From Lachnoclostridium phytofermentans (lineage in GTDB: Bacteria; Bacillota; Clostridia; Lachnospirales; Lachnospiraceae), in contig NZ_JPOF01000003.1 in assembly GCF_000733755.1 (NCBI RefSeq), positions 653,501 to 717,500 of the forward strand: a stretch of 64,000 bases of DNA, given 5' to 3'. Below the pieces are notes generated by a model. That model saw only the letters and a program-made list of their open reading frames with translations, was not told the DNA's origin and searched no databases. The position numbers and the translations under genes are program-made. Shown piece by piece: positions 9,276 to 19,442 of this stretch; positions within the stretch are counted from its first letter, which is position 1; each line of letters opens with the position of its first letter.

Positions 9276-10266
9276 AAGTGTTACCTCCTTCCTGTTTTTT
9301 CAGGTAACGGTTCATTCTTTTTCTAGTTCCCTTCGATATATCCGAATCATTATCAAATATAAAGTGAAAGATTAATTTCTGGGCAACCGTAACCAGAATA
9401 ATAATTCCCATTAAGACAATTGCCATTGCGGATGCTAATCCAACTTTCTTTGTATTATGAGCAAGAACATGCATTGTTACAAAGTAGGTTGCCGTTTCTG
9501 CAGTACCACCTGTGATAACATAGGAAGGTTCAAAGGCACTTAACGATCCAGAAATCGATAAAATTAAGTTAAGCAAAACTACAGTCCTTATGCTTGGTAG
9601 AATAATGTATTTAAACTCTTGCCACTTACTTGCTCCATCAAGTTCAGCAGCTTCGTACATTTCGCTGTCAACGGACATAATAGCACCGATAAATAAAACC
9701 ATATTCTGTCCCATGTATCTCCACACCGATGTTGCAGCTAATGAGATGTTATTTATCCTTGTATCAGAAAGCCAGCGTGGCAGACTATCAAGGTCAAAGC
9801 CAACTGCTTGTAATACAGTATCTAATACAAATCCTCTAGTAAAGAAAAATTTAAAGATAAATCCAACCGCTATACCACAGATTAAATAAGGAAAAAATAT
9901 TGCACCTTTAAAAAACTTCCCGCCTTTTACCTTAAAACTTAAAATTGTAGCAAAATAAAGAGCTAGAACAAGCTGTATCAGAGATGCCCCCATATAATAG
10001 AGACTTAAGTATAACGCGCGAAAACAATCTTCTCTCTTAAAAACATCTATATAATTCTTAAAACCTACCGGTGTTCTTCTTCCAAGATACTTCATCTTAT
10101 AGAAACTAAATTCAATCATTTTTTCAAAAGGTAAATACGTAAAAGTGATTAAAAGAGTCATCGGAACCAGTAAAAATAAAATGATAATACTCGCCCTCTG
10201 CCCCTTTCTACTTTTTAGAAATCTAATTGGATGAATTCTTTTTTGGTTTGATTTTACGTTATCCAT
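9268..10266 (-). CDS. Carbohydrate ABC transporter permease (MalF type)
   Basis: A 332-residue CUT1 permease with about six helices. The EAA loop reads EAAELDGASKWQEFKYIILP near residue 210. The N-terminal cytoplasmic segment is rich in Lys/Arg, and a charged C-terminal tail follows the last helix. Second gene of the binding protein-permease-permease operon, 107 bases after the binding protein gene. A stable hairpin in that gap probably favours higher expression of the binding protein. Confidence 0.92.
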   Translation of the reverse strand: MDNVKSNQKRIHPIRFLKSRKGQRASIIILFLLVPMTLLITFTYLPFEKMIEFSFYKMKYLGRRTPVGFKNYIDVFKREDCFRALYLSLYYMGASLIQLVLALYFATILSFKVKGGKFFKGAIFFPYLICGIAVGFIFKFFFTRGFVLDTVLQAVGFDLDSLPRWLSDTRINNISLAATSVWRYMGQNMVLFIGAIMSVDSEMYEAAELDGASKWQEFKYIILPSIRTVVLLNLILSISGSLSAFEPSYVITGGTAETATYFVTMHVLAHNTKKVGLASAMAIVLMGIIILVTVAQKLIFHFIFDNDSDISKGTRKRMNRYLKKQEGGNTYE

Positions 10267-10281
10267 AGGGTCCTCCTACTG

Positions 10282-10315
10282 GAATATGAGCCAAGGGTAT
10301 CCCTGGCTCACATTC
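10282..10315 (-). promoter_or_regulatory. Intercistronic hairpin between binding protein and permease genes
   Basis: An inverted repeat with arms of about 15 bases (10282-10297 and 10301-10315, one bulge) and a three-base loop. No T tract follows in the direction of transcription, so an mRNA-stabilising or attenuating hairpin is more likely than a terminator. Such hairpins are common after solute-binding protein genes in ABC operons. Confidence 0.6.
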
Positions 10316-10373
10316 TGAATTCTACCGCAGATTCTCCTGGGTTAAATAGCCCATAAGAACGTCTAAGTTATGA

Positions 10374-11843
10374 TTAATACTTTACTTCTATGCCAAGTGA
10401 AGCTTGTGCATCGGACCAAGCTTCATTAAACTCAGCCATAAGTTCCTCTAACGTCTTTGCAGATTCCCCTTTGCTTGCCTTAAATCCTTCCCAGAATACG
10501 TACTGAGCCTTCTTACCATCCACATTGATATTCATTTCTGATTCTGCGTTAATTGCGTTAAACGTATCTTCTTCCCCCGCTGCTGCTGGATTATTCACAA
10601 TAAACTCCACACCCGAGAAAGCGTTTAATACTTCTGGATATGCGCCCGTTTTTAAGATTGGAATACCACCTTCATTATAAGAGAAGTTTGATTGCTCCAC
10701 TAACCATTTCGTATATATCTTCGCTGCAAACTTTGTTACTTCATCTGCATTTATATTAATCCCATAGCAATAATCAGCACCTGCAGAAGCATATTGTTTT
10801 CCATTGATTGTTAACGGAAATGGCATATATCCAATATCCTGTGGGTTAGAATCTGCTTGTTGAAACTGAGTAACAGCCCAAGATCCCATTGCCATTACAC
10901 CAATTTCACCACGATTGATTCTTCCCTTACAGCCTTCCCAGTCTGTAGTAACAGGATCTTCTTCGCATAAACCACGAGCAGCAATATTATAAATCAAATA
11001 ATAGGCAGAATAAGCACCTGTAAAATCATCCGTAGGGCCAAATGGATTTTTCTGATATGGTAAAATATTATTGTAGTACTCTGGATCACCATTCGTAGAG
11101 CCACCAATATGTGCATTCCACTGTGAAATAGCCCAGTCATCTTTGTAGTTAGAATAGTAAGGGTCCTCAGCTGCACCAGTATCTTTGATTTTTTGTAAAC
11201 AATCTAAGAATTCGTCTGGGGTCTTTGGAAGACTAGTAATACCAGCAGCTTCAAATACCTTCTTGTTGTAAACAATACCTTGTGCATTTCCAGTAGAGGA
11301 TAATCCATATACTACATTGTCAAAAGCCTTGTCATCACAGAAATTATAAATGTCTTTCAATACATCATAACTTCCAATCGGCTCAAAATAGGTACCTAAA
11401 TCTACCTTATCAATCGATGTTGGAATCATACACATGGTTCCCCAATCCTTTTGTGTAAGACGAATATCCATTGTTTCTTTGTAATCCGTAATTCCTTCGT
11501 ATTCCACCTTAATATTCGGGTAAACTTTATTAAATTCAGCAACATACTCTGCAAATCTTCCATTATCCACCAAATCCGTACGATGTGTTGCGAATTTAAT
11601 TGTTGCTGTAATGTCAGTGTACTTTCCTAATTCAATTTGATCAAGTGTCATGCTATAATCTGGTGTCTCATCATTCGCAGCTTCACTTTCTGCTTTTGTA
11701 GCTTCTGGCTCCTTAGTTGGTGTCTGTGTGTTTTCTTTGTTCGCATCTACGCTAGTATCCTTGTTGTCTTTCTTAGATCCGCATGCTGCTAACGAAAAAC
11801 ATAGTACAAACACCAATGCGATACTAATTAGTTTTCTTTTCAT
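10374..11843 (-). CDS. Extracellular sugar-binding lipoprotein of an ABC transporter
   Basis: A 489-residue solute-binding protein of the family-1 carbohydrate type. The lipoprotein signal is clear: positive N-terminus, hydrophobic core, then lipobox LAAC with Cys at residue 21. A Glu/Lys/Thr-rich linker of about 40 residues follows, before the folded domain. WEGFKASKGESAKTLEELM near the C-terminus is typical of CUT1 binding proteins. The start has GGAGGAGAG six bases upstream. It captures sugar at the cell surface for the two permeases downstream. The ligand cannot be read from sequence. Confidence 0.92.
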   Translation of the reverse strand: MKRKLISIALVFVLCFSLAACGSKKDNKDTSVDANKENTQTPTKEPEATKAESEAANDETPDYSMTLDQIELGKYTDITATIKFATHRTDLVDNGRFAEYVAEFNKVYPNIKVEYEGITDYKETMDIRLTQKDWGTMCMIPTSIDKVDLGTYFEPIGSYDVLKDIYNFCDDKAFDNVVYGLSSTGNAQGIVYNKKVFEAAGITSLPKTPDEFLDCLQKIKDTGAAEDPYYSNYKDDWAISQWNAHIGGSTNGDPEYYNNILPYQKNPFGPTDDFTGAYSAYYLIYNIAARGLCEEDPVTTDWEGCKGRINRGEIGVMAMGSWAVTQFQQADSNPQDIGYMPFPLTINGKQYASAGADYCYGININADEVTKFAAKIYTKWLVEQSNFSYNEGGIPILKTGAYPEVLNAFSGVEFIVNNPAAAGEEDTFNAINAESEMNINVDGKKAQYVFWEGFKASKGESAKTLEELMAEFNEAWSDAQASLGIEVKY

Positions 11844-12201
11844 ATTACTCTCCTCCTGATTTTTTAAGTTACTATCTCATTTAATAACTTAATTATATTT
11901 TATAACAAGTAAGAATAATTATCATTTCAATATTTTGGTATTTATTGTATTATGTTGGTTTTATATTGTATTCTTCACAGTTTTATTCCACTTAATTATG
12001 TCTATTTTGTTAATAATGACGGTTATATTAAAAAACTCACTTGACATTATCTAACCTTTCGATTATTATGAGCATAATATAGTTCATTTTTTATATGTTA
12101 TTAAAGTTATATTCCGTTTTATTAACTTAATTTTTATTTAAATTAGTATCAATAAGTGGCATAAATATCCAATGAATACAAAGGGGAGGAATTGGAAAGA
12201 T
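11844..12201. other. Divergent control region between the binding-protein and araC-type genes
   Basis: This 358-bp, very AT-rich stretch contains the promoters of two divergent genes. The araC-side promoter is clear and is listed separately. On the binding-protein side, TTGAAA and TTATAA occur at poor spacing, so no promoter is called. Confidence 0.5.
12041..12079 (+). promoter_or_regulatory. Promoter of the AraC-type regulator, with inverted repeat over the -10
   Basis: TTGACA (12041-12046), a 17-base spacer and TATTAT (12064-12069) form a near-consensus promoter. An inverted repeat TATTATG-AG-CATAATA (12064-12079) covers the -10, as an operator for repression or autoregulation would. Confidence 0.75.
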
Positions 12202-13179
12202 ATGAATATTATTAAAACAAGAGAAGCTTTGATATCAACAAGACATGTGAGTTCAAAAGATAAAGTTAGTCCAAAAGCAGACACACTTTTTAATAAGACG
12301 AATTCTCAAGCACCCCCATTGGTCATGAGCAAAAATGAGTCTGTCCATTACTTTTTATATGATGAGCCATCTTCGCTTGCAAAGGACTGCTTATTCTACA
12401 TACAGCTTGCAGAAGAAAACACTGTTCATTTTCCCTGGTCGATGGAGCTTAATAACTTAGATTGTTATTTAATTTTATATAGTATCTCAGGACAAGGTAA
12501 CTTGATTTTGAATGACGAAACTTATCCACTTAGGCCTCACACATTTTTCTTTCTACACTGTGACCAAGCAATTCGTCTGGAGCTTGCAAACTCTAACTGG
12601 ACCTATTCAGCTCTTTATCTTAATGGATTATCAATTAAAAAATATTACCACTTATATATGCAAGATGGAGTACCTACTTGCGAAGATGATATTTCTGCAA
12701 TGTGGAATACGATTCGTAAATTTTACTATCGCAATAACAATCAGTTAGATATTGCAGAGCTACTTCGTTCCCAAGTCATAACAGAACTTTTAACTTCTGC
12801 TGTAGTTTTAAAATATCAAAAAACTCATAATGCTGTTCTTATCCCTGAGTACATACTTAAAATGAAGACCATACTAGACGATAGGTTTAAAGAAAATCAT
12901 ACTCTTGACAGCCTATCGAAAGAATTAAACTATAATAAATACAAACTCGCAAAAGATTTTAAATTTTACACAAACTTTTCTCCTATTGATTATTTGATCC
13001 ATAAGCGAATTGAAGAATCTAAAAAACTCTTAGAGGCTACTATGTTAAGTATTAGTGAAATAGGATTTAAAGTAGGTATCGATAACACACCTCACTTTAT
13101 TAATCTATTTAAAAAACAACTTGGTATCACACCAAATAAGTATCGAATACAGTCAGGCAAGAGAGAGTTAAAACAGTAA
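12202..13179 (+). CDS. AraC-family transcriptional regulator
   Basis: A transcription factor of about 325 residues. A cupin-like sugar-sensing region occupies the first two thirds, and two helix-turn-helix motifs fill the last 100 residues (LDSLSKELNYNKYKLAKDFK, then ISEIGFKVGIDNTPHFINLF, ending in LGITPNKYR). The open frame extends 10 codons upstream, but the ribosome site AGGGGAGG lies inside that extension, so the ATG at 12202 is preferred; the spacing of 12 is slightly long. It is divergent from the sugar transporter operon and is its most likely regulator. Confidence 0.88.
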   Translation: MNIIKTREALISTRHVSSKDKVSPKADTLFNKTNSQAPPLVMSKNESVHYFLYDEPSSLAKDCLFYIQLAEENTVHFPWSMELNNLDCYLILYSISGQGNLILNDETYPLRPHTFFFLHCDQAIRLELANSNWTYSALYLNGLSIKKYYHLYMQDGVPTCEDDISAMWNTIRKFYYRNNNQLDIAELLRSQVITELLTSAVVLKYQKTHNAVLIPEYILKMKTILDDRFKENHTLDSLSKELNYNKYKLAKDFKFYTNFSPIDYLIHKRIEESKKLLEATMLSISEIGFKVGIDNTPHFINLFKKQLGITPNKYRIQSGKRELKQ

Positions 13180-13212
13180 AGAATTCTTTCCTACTGAGGA
13201 AATATGGGAATT

Positions 13213-13250
13213 AAAAAAGCACGCTTCGCAAATTTTTCCTAATCATAAAT
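13213..13250. repeat. Dispersed element, copy A
   Basis: Resembles the stretches at 59203-59245 and 62336-62380: an A run, then a GCACGCTTCG-like core, TTTTTCCT and an A-rich tail. It lies directly before the terminator downstream of the araC-type gene. See the finding on the dispersed element. Confidence 0.45.
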
Positions 13251-13252
13251 AT

Positions 13253-13290
13253 AAAAACTCGAATGCTTCAATCGACGCATTCGAGTTTTT
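13253..13290. terminator. Bidirectional terminator between araC-type and lacI-type genes
   Basis: A perfect 14-bp inverted repeat (13253-13266 and 13277-13290) with a 10-base loop, flanked by A5 and T5, between two converging genes. Confidence 0.9.
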
Positions 13291-13298
13291 GCCATCTC

Positions 13299-14309
13299 TT
13301 ATTCCATTTCTTTAACGCTATCCTTCACAATCACTTTACCAACCGTAATCTTAAGACCTGGATTATAGGATGGATCATCAATTTTCTTGATCAAACGTTC
13401 GGCACTTGCCTTGGCCATACCATCCATATCAACCTCATAGGTAGTAATTCGAGGAGAAGATATTTCTGATAGTATGTAATTATCGAATCCTACTACTGAT
13501 ACGTCCTCTGGTACCCGCACACCTTTCTCCTTTAACGCTAGAATTAATTCGTATGCAACAGTATCACAGTTACAGACAAATGCACTTGGTAATTTTTCAG
13601 GAAGACTTACTTTTACAATCCCGGTTACTATATCACGATCCGGTATCACCATGTCCTCTGTTACCGTAATACCTTCCTCTAGCATCGCACGCGAAAAACC
13701 AAAATAACGGTCACTAATACTACTAGTTGCTGAGATTGTTCCAACAAAAAAGATGTCACGATGTCCCATCTTTAGTAGGTAATTTGTCATCATGTACATT
13801 CCATAATATCCATCTGAGATAATAGCATCACATCCATAATAAGAATTGTATGCATCCAGGAAAATAACCGCTAAATTTTCTTCTTTGCTTAAACATTGCA
13901 GGTATTCCTGTTTTACCTGCCCCATCACAATAAGACCATCTACTTTTGCATCTTTTACAATTCTAGGAAGATTTAATGTGTTTTCATCATCACTTTTTAA
14001 TATCTCTAATATACCATAATAACCATAGAAGGTAAGCCAGCTAATGACTCGTTCATACATATCCCAGTAAAATGAATACTTTTGATCCACAAATCTACCT
14101 GGTATAAGAATACCAATGTTACCGGTACGACCACCCTTCTTCACTGTCCCTGGCGTTTTGGGTCGATACCCCATTTCAATTGCTATTTTCTTTATCGTTT
14201 TGCGCAACTCTTCACTAACGCCTTCTTTATCCGCCAAAGCCTTAGATACAGTAACATTACTAACACCCAATCGTTGTGCTATATCAGATAAACGAACTGT
14301 TTTTGCCAT
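13299..14309 (-). CDS. LacI-family transcriptional repressor
   Basis: A 336-residue LacI/PurR-type regulator. The N-terminal helix-turn-helix reads LSDIAQRLGVSNVTVSKALA (residues 7-26), followed by a hinge with GYRP and a two-lobe sugar-binding domain from about residue 66 (NIGILIPGRF). The C-terminal region contains VPEDVSVVGFDN, a family signature. It has its own near-perfect promoter. It lies beyond the araC-type gene from the sugar transporter and may control that operon or a distant target. The effector is unknown. Confidence 0.92.
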   Translation of the reverse strand: MAKTVRLSDIAQRLGVSNVTVSKALADKEGVSEELRKTIKKIAIEMGYRPKTPGTVKKGGRTGNIGILIPGRFVDQKYSFYWDMYERVISWLTFYGYYGILEILKSDDENTLNLPRIVKDAKVDGLIVMGQVKQEYLQCLSKEENLAVIFLDAYNSYYGCDAIISDGYYGMYMMTNYLLKMGHRDIFFVGTISATSSISDRYFGFSRAMLEEGITVTEDMVIPDRDIVTGIVKVSLPEKLPSAFVCNCDTVAYELILALKEKGVRVPEDVSVVGFDNYILSEISSPRITTYEVDMDGMAKASAERLIKKIDDPSYNPGLKITVGKVIVKDSVKEME

Positions 14310-14707
14310 AATTTATCCTCCAAATCTATAGTTTAAACACCAATCTTAGCCTCACAATATCTAACTCCTATTTCGATCCAATCAATACCATAAGCTTGAT
14401 TTTTAAGTTAATAGGTAATATTTTACTTAATTATAAATAATTGCTTCTCTATTGTCAATCTAGCATTTTGGTTATAATTGCGCTATTTTGCCATTTTTAA
14501 TGTTGGTACTTAATAAATTCTAACTATACTGATAGATGAGATAACCTTTCATTGCTTTGCAAAAAATAGGTTACAACATAATTATGGACAGCTAGCTTTT
14601 TAAGAGGTTAAATATCTCTATCACATGCCAACTGCCCATTCCTATTTTTTCATCGAAAAACTTTATAACGCATCTCCGATTCTATATGAAAACTCCCTCA
14701 AGTAAAA
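14310..14707. other. Intergenic region between isochorismatase-like and lacI-type genes
   Basis: This holds the lacI-type promoter. I see no further gene or strong hairpin in 14460-14707. Confidence 0.5.
14430..14458 (-). promoter_or_regulatory. Consensus promoter of the lacI-type gene
   Basis: On the complement, TTGACA (14453-14458), a 17-base spacer and TATAAT (14430-14435) match the vegetative sigma factor consensus exactly. The leader is about 115 bases. Confidence 0.85.
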
Positions 14708-15244
14708 TTATCCTTTAATTATTATCTGGCACATCTTCATAGCTTCAAGAGCATTGTAATGTGACTGTTTTGCAACGCCTGCGCAACAGGTAGAATCTAC
14801 TATCACTGGTATCTCTGGAAATGCTGCTTTTATTATCATAGCATTTGATATAACGCAGATGTCTGTACAAAGACCAACCAGTTCAATCTCTTCTATCGGT
14901 TCCTTGGAGACACTCTGTATCTCCTCTAATGCTTTTGCAAGATTAAGGGTCCCAAAACTTTCTTTGTCCAAAATTATTGTGTTTGGTTTATTTGCATATG
15001 GTTGCAAGGAAGACTCTATTTCCCAGCCTTTGCTATCTTTCCTACAGTGCTCCACTGGAAGATTCTTTCCCTCCTGAGTATTTAGATATTCCTTCGTATG
15101 CGTATCCCTTGTAAAAATAACATTTCCGCTAAAACCTTCTAGCTTGTCTTTCACTCTTGAGACGATAGCTTCCGCTTCTTTACTTCCTAAACTCCCAGTA
15201 ATAAAGTCATTTTGCATATCAATTACAACCAATACGTTTCCCAT
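14708..15244 (-). CDS. Isochorismatase-fold cysteine hydrolase (nicotinamidase-like)
   Basis: A 178-residue cytosolic hydrolase. VVIDMQNDFITGSLG at the N-terminus provides the catalytic Asp, and LCTDICVISNAM near residue 128 provides the nucleophilic Cys, the arrangement of nicotinamidase and related amidohydrolases. Its small size and the motif fit cysteine hydrolases near nicotinamidase, which convert nicotinamide to nicotinate for NAD salvage, but zinc-site residues cannot be judged by eye. It lies 60 bases after leuD on the same strand and may be cotranscribed. The substrate is uncertain. Confidence 0.85.
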   Translation of the reverse strand: MGNVLVVIDMQNDFITGSLGSKEAEAIVSRVKDKLEGFSGNVIFTRDTHTKEYLNTQEGKNLPVEHCRKDSKGWEIESSLQPYANKPNTIILDKESFGTLNLAKALEEIQSVSKEPIEEIELVGLCTDICVISNAMIIKAAFPEIPVIVDSTCCAGVAKQSHYNALEAMKMCQIIIKG

Positions 15245-15304
15245 AGATTACTCCTAATTTTTACGCTTCTTACATAATTTAGGTTTACTAGTTAGAACCT
15301 ATAC

Positions 15305-15802
15305 CTACATTGCTTCTTGTTGCTCATTAATATAATTAATAAGACCTTCTGCTTTCATGATCTTTTGCATGAACTCTGGAAATGACTGCCCCTGATAAGA
15401 TTTCCCTTTGGTAAGATTTGTAATGATTCCATTATCAAAATCTATCTCTACCTCATTACCAGCGTCGATGTCTCTTGCAGCCTCTTCACATTCTATAATT
15501 GGAAGCCCTATATTAATGGCATTACGATAAAATATTCTTGCAAAGGTCTCAGCAATTACACAGCTAATACCAGACGCTTTAATCGCAATTGGTGCATGTT
15601 CTCTGGAGGAGCCGCAGCCAAAATTTTTATTTGCAACTATAATATCCCCTGGTTTTACTCTATGAACAAATTCCTTATCAATATCTTCCATGCATTTTTT
15701 TGCAAGTTCTTTTGGATCAGAAGAATTTAAATACCTAGCAGGGATGATAACATCTGTATCTACATTATCTCCATATTTATGAACTATACCATGTGCTTTC
15801 AT
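15305..15802 (-). CDS. leuD: 3-isopropylmalate dehydratase small subunit
   Basis: A 165-residue swivel subunit of isopropylmalate isomerase, which converts 2- to 3-isopropylmalate in leucine synthesis. The substrate-loop motif [12 protein letters not shown] near residue 60 is diagnostic. The short length matches the bacterial/archaeal split form that pairs with a LeuC of about 420 residues. The start follows GAGG by five bases. That ribosome site belongs to a hairpin module also found before mutY and the DUF5721-like gene, so initiation may be modulated by RNA structure. Confidence 0.95.
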   Translation of the reverse strand: MKAHGIVHKYGDNVDTDVIIPARYLNSSDPKELAKKCMEDIDKEFVHRVKPGDIIVANKNFGCGSSREHAPIAIKASGISCVIAETFARIFYRNAINIGLPIIECEEAARDIDAGNEVEIDFDNGIITNLTKGKSYQGQSFPEFMQKIMKAEGLINYINEQQEAM

Positions 15803-15807
15803 ACTTA

Positions 15808-15831
15808 CCTCTATTCCGGCGCTTTAGCGCC
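15808..15831 (-). repeat. Hairpin-Shine-Dalgarno module before leuD
   Basis: On the complement this reads as a GGCGCT-AA-AGCGCC hairpin, then GGAATAGAGG, five bases before the start codon. The stem is perfect (6 bp). It recurs before mutY and the DUF5721-like gene at the same spacing. Confidence 0.7.
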
Positions 15832-15885
15832 TGCAATTAATATCAAAGTTCCTTAAAACTAGCACCATAACATACCAAATCGAAA

Positions 15886-15907
15886 ATTCGTGCCATATGG
15901 CATGAAT
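15886..15907. promoter_or_regulatory. Intercistronic inverted repeat in the leuC-leuD gap
   Basis: A 22-base inverted repeat, ATTC-G-TGCCATATGGCA-T-GAAT, with one internal mismatch pair. It lies in the 170-bp gap between leuC and leuD and would form a hairpin in the transcript. No T tract follows. Confidence 0.45.
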
Positions 15908-15972
15908 CACTTTGTGCAGTTTAAGTACACTAACTTTGCCAGACATCAGCATAGGTCAGTTGACACTATACC

Positions 15973-17238
15973 TTAAGAAAATAGCTCGGAAGCTTCACTA
16001 ATCTTTCCAGTTACTGCGCTCGCTGCTGCCACCGCAGGACTGCAAAGGTAAACTTCTGATTCCACATGTCCCATACGCCCAACAAAGTTTCGATTGGTTG
16101 TGGAAGCAGCACGTTCACCTGCTGCAAGAATACCCATATGTCCTCCAAGGCATGGTCCACATGTTGGAGTGCTTACGACACAACCTGCTTTGATAAAGAT
16201 CTGAATCAATCCTTCCTCAATTGCTTGTAAGTAAATTGCCTGAGTTGCAGGAAATACGATAGCACGCATCCCTTTTGCTACCTTTCTTCCCTCTAAAACT
16301 TTGGCAGCAATTCTTAAATCACCAATTCTTCCATTCGTACAAGATCCAATGACTACCTGATCAATTTTAACTTCACCAGCTTCTTTCACCGTCTTCGTGT
16401 TTTCTGGAAGATGAGGAAATGCTACCGTTGGCTCTAACTCTGATAAGTCTATTGTAATAGTTTGCTCATACTCGGCATCTTCATCGGCTTCATAGATCGT
16501 ATATTCTTTTGATGAATGCTCCTTCATATAAGCAATGGTTAATTCATCTACTGGGAAAATACCATTCTTAGCACCAGCTTCAATCGCCATATTCGCAATT
16601 GTAAAACGGTCATCCATCGTTAAATTTTTAATTCCATCTCCAACAAATTCCATAGATTTATACAATGCACCATCTACACCAATCCTACCGATAATATGTA
16701 AAATGACGTCTTTTCCACTTACCCATTCCTTAGGTTTTCCTGTTAATACAAACTTAATTGCAGACGGTACTTTAAACCATGCTTTCCCTGTTATCATGCC
16801 AGCACCCATATCAGTACTACCAACACCGGTAGAAAATGCTCCAAGTGCACCATAAGTACAAGTATGAGAATCTGCTCCAATACAGGTTTCTCCAGCTACA
16901 ATAAGCCCTTTTTCTGGAAGAAGGGCATGCTCAATTCCCATCTCACCAACCTCAAAATAGTTTGTAATGTCATGATCTTTTGCATACTCTCTAAGACACT
17001 TACAATGTTCGGCTGATTTGATATCTTTATTTGGCGTAAAATGATCTGGTACCAAAGCAATTTTATCTTTGTCAAATACCGTTTTCTTTTTCAATCTTTG
17101 TACTTCGTGTATGGCAACTGGCCCTGTAATGTCATTTGCTAACACCAGGTCAAGATTAGCCTCAATCAACTGTCCTGCCTTTACTTCAGGCAGATTTGCA
17201 TGTGCCGCCAAAATTTTTTGAGTCATTGTCATGCCCAT
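15973..17238 (-). CDS. leuC: 3-isopropylmalate dehydratase large subunit
   Basis: A 421-residue iron-sulphur subunit of isopropylmalate isomerase, of the short (homoaconitase-like) class. Cluster cysteines are visible in GSCTNGR (near residue 300) and in [11 protein letters not shown] (near 360). [14 protein letters not shown] near residue 123 is a substrate-binding signature. The start has TAGGAGG nine bases upstream. It works with LeuD 170 bases downstream. A small membrane protein gene ends 12 bases upstream, so the operon order is leuB, membrane protein, leuC, leuD. Confidence 0.95.
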   Translation of the reverse strand: MGMTMTQKILAAHANLPEVKAGQLIEANLDLVLANDITGPVAIHEVQRLKKKTVFDKDKIALVPDHFTPNKDIKSAEHCKCLREYAKDHDITNYFEVGEMGIEHALLPEKGLIVAGETCIGADSHTCTYGALGAFSTGVGSTDMGAGMITGKAWFKVPSAIKFVLTGKPKEWVSGKDVILHIIGRIGVDGALYKSMEFVGDGIKNLTMDDRFTIANMAIEAGAKNGIFPVDELTIAYMKEHSSKEYTIYEADEDAEYEQTITIDLSELEPTVAFPHLPENTKTVKEAGEVKIDQVVIGSCTNGRIGDLRIAAKVLEGRKVAKGMRAIVFPATQAIYLQAIEEGLIQIFIKAGCVVSTPTCGPCLGGHMGILAAGERAASTTNRNFVGRMGHVESEVYLCSPAVAAASAVTGKISEASELFS

Positions 17239-17250
17239 AACTATATCCTC

Positions 17251-17601
17251 CTATGCTTCTGGTAATGCCAAAATCACATTTACAAACATAAAGTAAAGAA
17301 TAAAGCATACAAAAGAAACGATAAACCAAAGGACTGGAAACTTTTCTTCCACTTTTTTTACTACCATTCGACTAGCATTGTTAAGTACCTTCTTGAATAA
17401 CGAAGACATACCGATACCGAAGATAGCAATAAAGACCAAAGGAATTACAAACATCAATGCATTTGCACTAACAACGCATACCTGAAATACAAAGCTTGGC
17501 ATACCTATCGTTTCCGCATTCGCTCCTCCAAAAAAACTTAGAAAGAAAATAACTGTCATAATAACCAATGCTTTTGAAAAACTCTTAATGTATTTCTCCA
17601 T
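17251..17601 (-). CDS. Small membrane protein of unknown function in the leucine operon
   Basis: A protein of about 116 residues with three hydrophobic segments (near residues 10-30, 35-65 and 93-113) and a basic middle part ending in VVKKVEEKFP. The frame opens four codons earlier at TTG, but the ribosome site GGAGG overlaps that codon, so the ATG at 17601 is chosen. I do not recognise the family. The 12-base gap to leuC implies cotranscription, so a role linked to branched-chain amino acid metabolism or transport is possible but unsupported. Confidence 0.7.
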   Translation of the reverse strand: MEKYIKSFSKALVIMTVIFFLSFFGGANAETIGMPSFVFQVCVVSANALMFVIPLVFIAIFGIGMSSLFKKVLNNASRMVVKKVEEKFPVLWFIVSFVCFILYFMFVNVILALPEA

Positions 17602-17870
17602 TCTGACCTCCAAGTGATAATATCGAATATTGTTATGTATATTATTACAACAATTCGATTTTGAATTCCTAGATATCTTAACATATAATTATGGAAAATG
17701 CACTGGTAATCCATGAGTTTACTTTCTTTTAATCTTTACAATATGTGTAATATGAATCAATTTGCTCTGATTTTTAATTGATAAGAGTTTCATTTCTAAA
17801 TAACTCTACTCTACAAGTTTTAAGTTCATTACTGCACGATATCTTCTCATTATGAACTATAGTTTCACTA

Positions 17871-18953
<1,083 letters not shown>

Positions 18954-19442
18954 ATGTACGCATCCTTTCTCTCTATAAGATGAGCTTTTCAATATGATTT
19001 TAAAAGTAAGTTAAAATAAGATATACCTTTTAATTGTCATCATTTTATCATAGTTCTTGATATAATTAAAATACATATTATTAATATTTAGTATAATTTA
19101 TTGTTATATCAATCCAGTTTTATTCTTAGTTAATCTATCCTATATTAAATGCTAATACATACTAGTAATCATATATCTTCTCTCACTATATAATTACACT
19201 TCTCCTCAACATAATACCACATAAATTAAGGAATAACTCATCGTTTCGCACCTCGAATATGCTCTATTGTAGTATGGAATTTCCAACCACAATATACTAG
19301 CTCGCCACTTATGTGATTTTCTTTACGAAAGTTCTCTACAATAAAGCAAGGCAAGTGACTAACCACTCTAAAAAAACTAGTGCTCTATCACTTGCCTGAT
19401 TTAATTTATTATTTTACTTTTTTATACTAAATTCTTCTGTTT
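18954..19442. other. Region upstream of leuB
   Basis: A 489-bp AT-rich region. I looked for a T-box (AGGGTGGNACCGCG on the complement) and for a leucine-rich leader peptide and saw neither. The hairpin at 19349-19397 is listed separately. No gene is supported. Confidence 0.5.
19349..19397 (-). terminator. Possible terminator of the HAD hydrolase gene
   Basis: A 10-bp perfect stem (19349-19358 and 19388-19397) with a partly paired interior. In the minus direction it is followed by TTGCTTTATTG, a weak T tract. Confidence 0.5.

Noticed and set aside
18954..19442. T-box or leucine attenuator upstream of leuB
   Set aside because: No T-box core sequence and no leucine-rich leader peptide could be found.
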